Source: an uncultured Ruminococcus sp. (GTDB lineage Bacteria > Bacillota > Clostridia > Monoglobales > Monoglobaceae). Taken from it: 41,465 nt of DNA. The notes beneath the pieces were generated by a model. That model had not been told where the DNA came from. It did not search any database and saw only the letters and a list, made by a program, of their open reading frames with translations. Both the position numbers and the translations under genes were made by a program. The first letter of the stretch is position 1. Each line of letters opens with the position of its first letter. The DNA lies in NCBI GenBank assembly GCA_902777435.1, contig CACYTW010000002.1, forward strand, positions 1 to 41,465, read 5' to 3'. Of the stretch, positions 40,618 through 41,465 are shown piece after piece.

Positions 40618-40724
40618 ACATCTTGCTCCTTTCAAATCTTTTGCGGCATTTTCTGTTTGTACTATCATTCTAACCGCCGTACACAGCCAAATCCGCATAA
40701 AACGGTGACTGAATTTCACATATA

Positions 40725-40752
40725 ATTATAGCATAAAATTTTAAATATGCAA
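40725..40752 (-). promoter_or_regulatory. Extended -10 promoter of the IscU-like/GGGtGRT operon
   Basis: On the minus strand TTGCAT (40752-40747), 16 bp, then TATAAT (40730-40725) directly preceded by TGC. It predicts a leader of about 100 nt. Confidence 0.65.
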
Positions 40753-40855
40753 GCACATTATCAAAAAATTATGCATTTTTTACATATAAAATGTTTTATG
40801 TCGTCATTTGTATGTGTATACTGTGTTTTATCTACGCTACTATTTAATATTTTTC

Positions 40856-40884
40856 TTGTATAACACAGAATTTTATGGTATATT
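40856..40884 (+). promoter_or_regulatory. Promoter of proA
   Basis: TTGTAT (40856-40861), 17 bp, then TATATT (40879-40884) preceded by TGG (extended -10). The leader is short, about 25 nt. Confidence 0.55.
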
Positions 40885-40916
40885 GTATTATATAACTAAA
40901 AAAGGAATTGATATAT

Positions 40917-41465
40917 ATGAAAGAATTAATTGAAAAAGGTAAGCTTGCAAAGGAAGCGTCATATAAATTGGCAAGTCTTTCTTCAGATGATAAGAACAAT
41001 GCTCTGTCATCCATTGCAAAGGCTCTGCGTGAGAATACCGACTACATACTCACTAAAAACAAAACAGATATTGACAACGGCATAGCCGCAGGAATGAGCG
41101 AAGGCTTAATCGACAGATTGAGATTGACAGAGGACAGAATAAACTCTATGGCGGACGGAATTGACCAAATCGTATCTCTGCCCGACCCAATCGGTGAGGT
41201 AATATCTCAAACCAAACGACCTAACGGGCTTAAGATTGGCAAAATACGTGTTCCCTTGGGCGTTATCGGAATAATCTACGAGGCACGGCCAAACGTAACA
41301 GCCGATGCCGCAGGTCTGTGCGTAAAATCAGGTAATGCCGTTATCTTAAGAGGCGGCAAAGAGGCAATCAACTCTAACAAGGCAATCGTAAAGGTGATGC
41401 AGGATACGGCATACGCAAATGGTTTGCCCTACGGCTCAATCAATTTGATTGAAGACACCACCCGT
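40917..41465 (+). CDS. proA: Gamma-glutamyl phosphate reductase (3' truncated)
   Basis: ProA reduces gamma-glutamyl phosphate to glutamate semialdehyde with NADPH, the second step of proline synthesis. The visible 183 residues begin MKELIEKGKLAKEASYKLAS and contain DRLRLTEDRINSMADGI, KIRVPLGVIGIIYEARPNV, AAGLCVKSGNAVILRGGKEA and GSINLIEDT, all characteristic. AAAGGA lies before the ATG. The gene runs off the window before the catalytic cysteine. The usual partner proB is not upstream; it could lie beyond the right edge. Confidence 0.95.
   Translation, partial: MKELIEKGKLAKEASYKLASLSSDDKNNALSSIAKALRENTDYILTKNKTDIDNGIAAGMSEGLIDRLRLTEDRINSMADGIDQIVSLPDPIGEVISQTKRPNGLKIGKIRVPLGVIGIIYEARPNVTADAAGLCVKSGNAVILRGGKEAINSNKAIVKVMQDTAYANGLPYGSINLIEDTTR

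Noticed and set aside
1-41465. tRNA or rRNA genes
   Set aside because: No cloverleaf-type sequences with T-loop GTTCRANNC signatures or rRNA blocks were noticed on either strand.

Overview
The window looks like chromosome from a low-GC, Gram-positive anaerobe of the class Clostridia, probably a gut Oscillospirales/Ruminococcaceae-type organism. The grounds are strong AGGAGG ribosome binding sites, sigma-A promoters with 17-bp spacers, Firmicutes gene order (infC-rpmI-rplT, dprA-topA-trmFO, dnaG-rpoD, trmK-nif3), a tetrahydrofolate riboswitch before folT, an alpha2-type glycyl-tRNA synthetase, RicT, an SLH-domain exoprotein and the GGGtGRT/IscU-like pair. The species is an inference.

Layout. 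1-8.2 kb (+): tail of an acyl-CoA thioesterase; the IF3-L35-L20 operon behind an attenuator-like leader, with infC apparently starting at AUA; a THF riboswitch and folT; then an rRNA 2'-O-methyltransferase, dprA, topA and trmFO. 8.2-18.8 kb: an anchored GH26-like glycosidase (+); ricT and holB (-); glyQS (-); an SLH-anchored GH10-like hydrolase (-); a PP2C phosphatase and FHA protein pair (+); and a sugar nucleotidyltransferase (+) whose leader carries a palindromic repeat. 18.8-25.6 kb: a shortened barnase-type RNase gene with a phage-head-like N-terminus (-), a 149-bp MITE-like element, a CorC/HlyC-type protein, rpoD and dnaG (-), then divergent trmK-nif3 (+). 25.6-32.1 kb (-): a complete phosphate module, pstSCAB-phoU-phoPR, with a PhoP-box-like direct-repeat array before pstS. 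32.2-33.7 kb (-): a PurF paralogue that has lost its glutaminase active site.

33.8-38.9 kb is the accessory island. It holds a type II restriction-modification operon (two SPPY methyltransferases and a 594-aa nuclease candidate, each junction overlapping by 4 bases). Next come two tandem ~270-bp cassettes, each encoding a 20-residue hydrophobic peptide (-) opposed by a convergent antisense promoter (+), which look like type I toxin-antitoxin loci. After these is a ~225-nt structured RNA with a pseudoknot and competing terminator/antiterminator pairings, ahead of a 43-aa acidic protein.

38.9-41.5 kb: the GGGtGRT protein and an IscU-like scaffold (-), and the start of proA (+).

The strongest candidates for an undescribed system are the tandem toxin/antisense cassettes (37788-38347), the adjacent structured RNA (38459-38684) and the restriction-modification operon they border.
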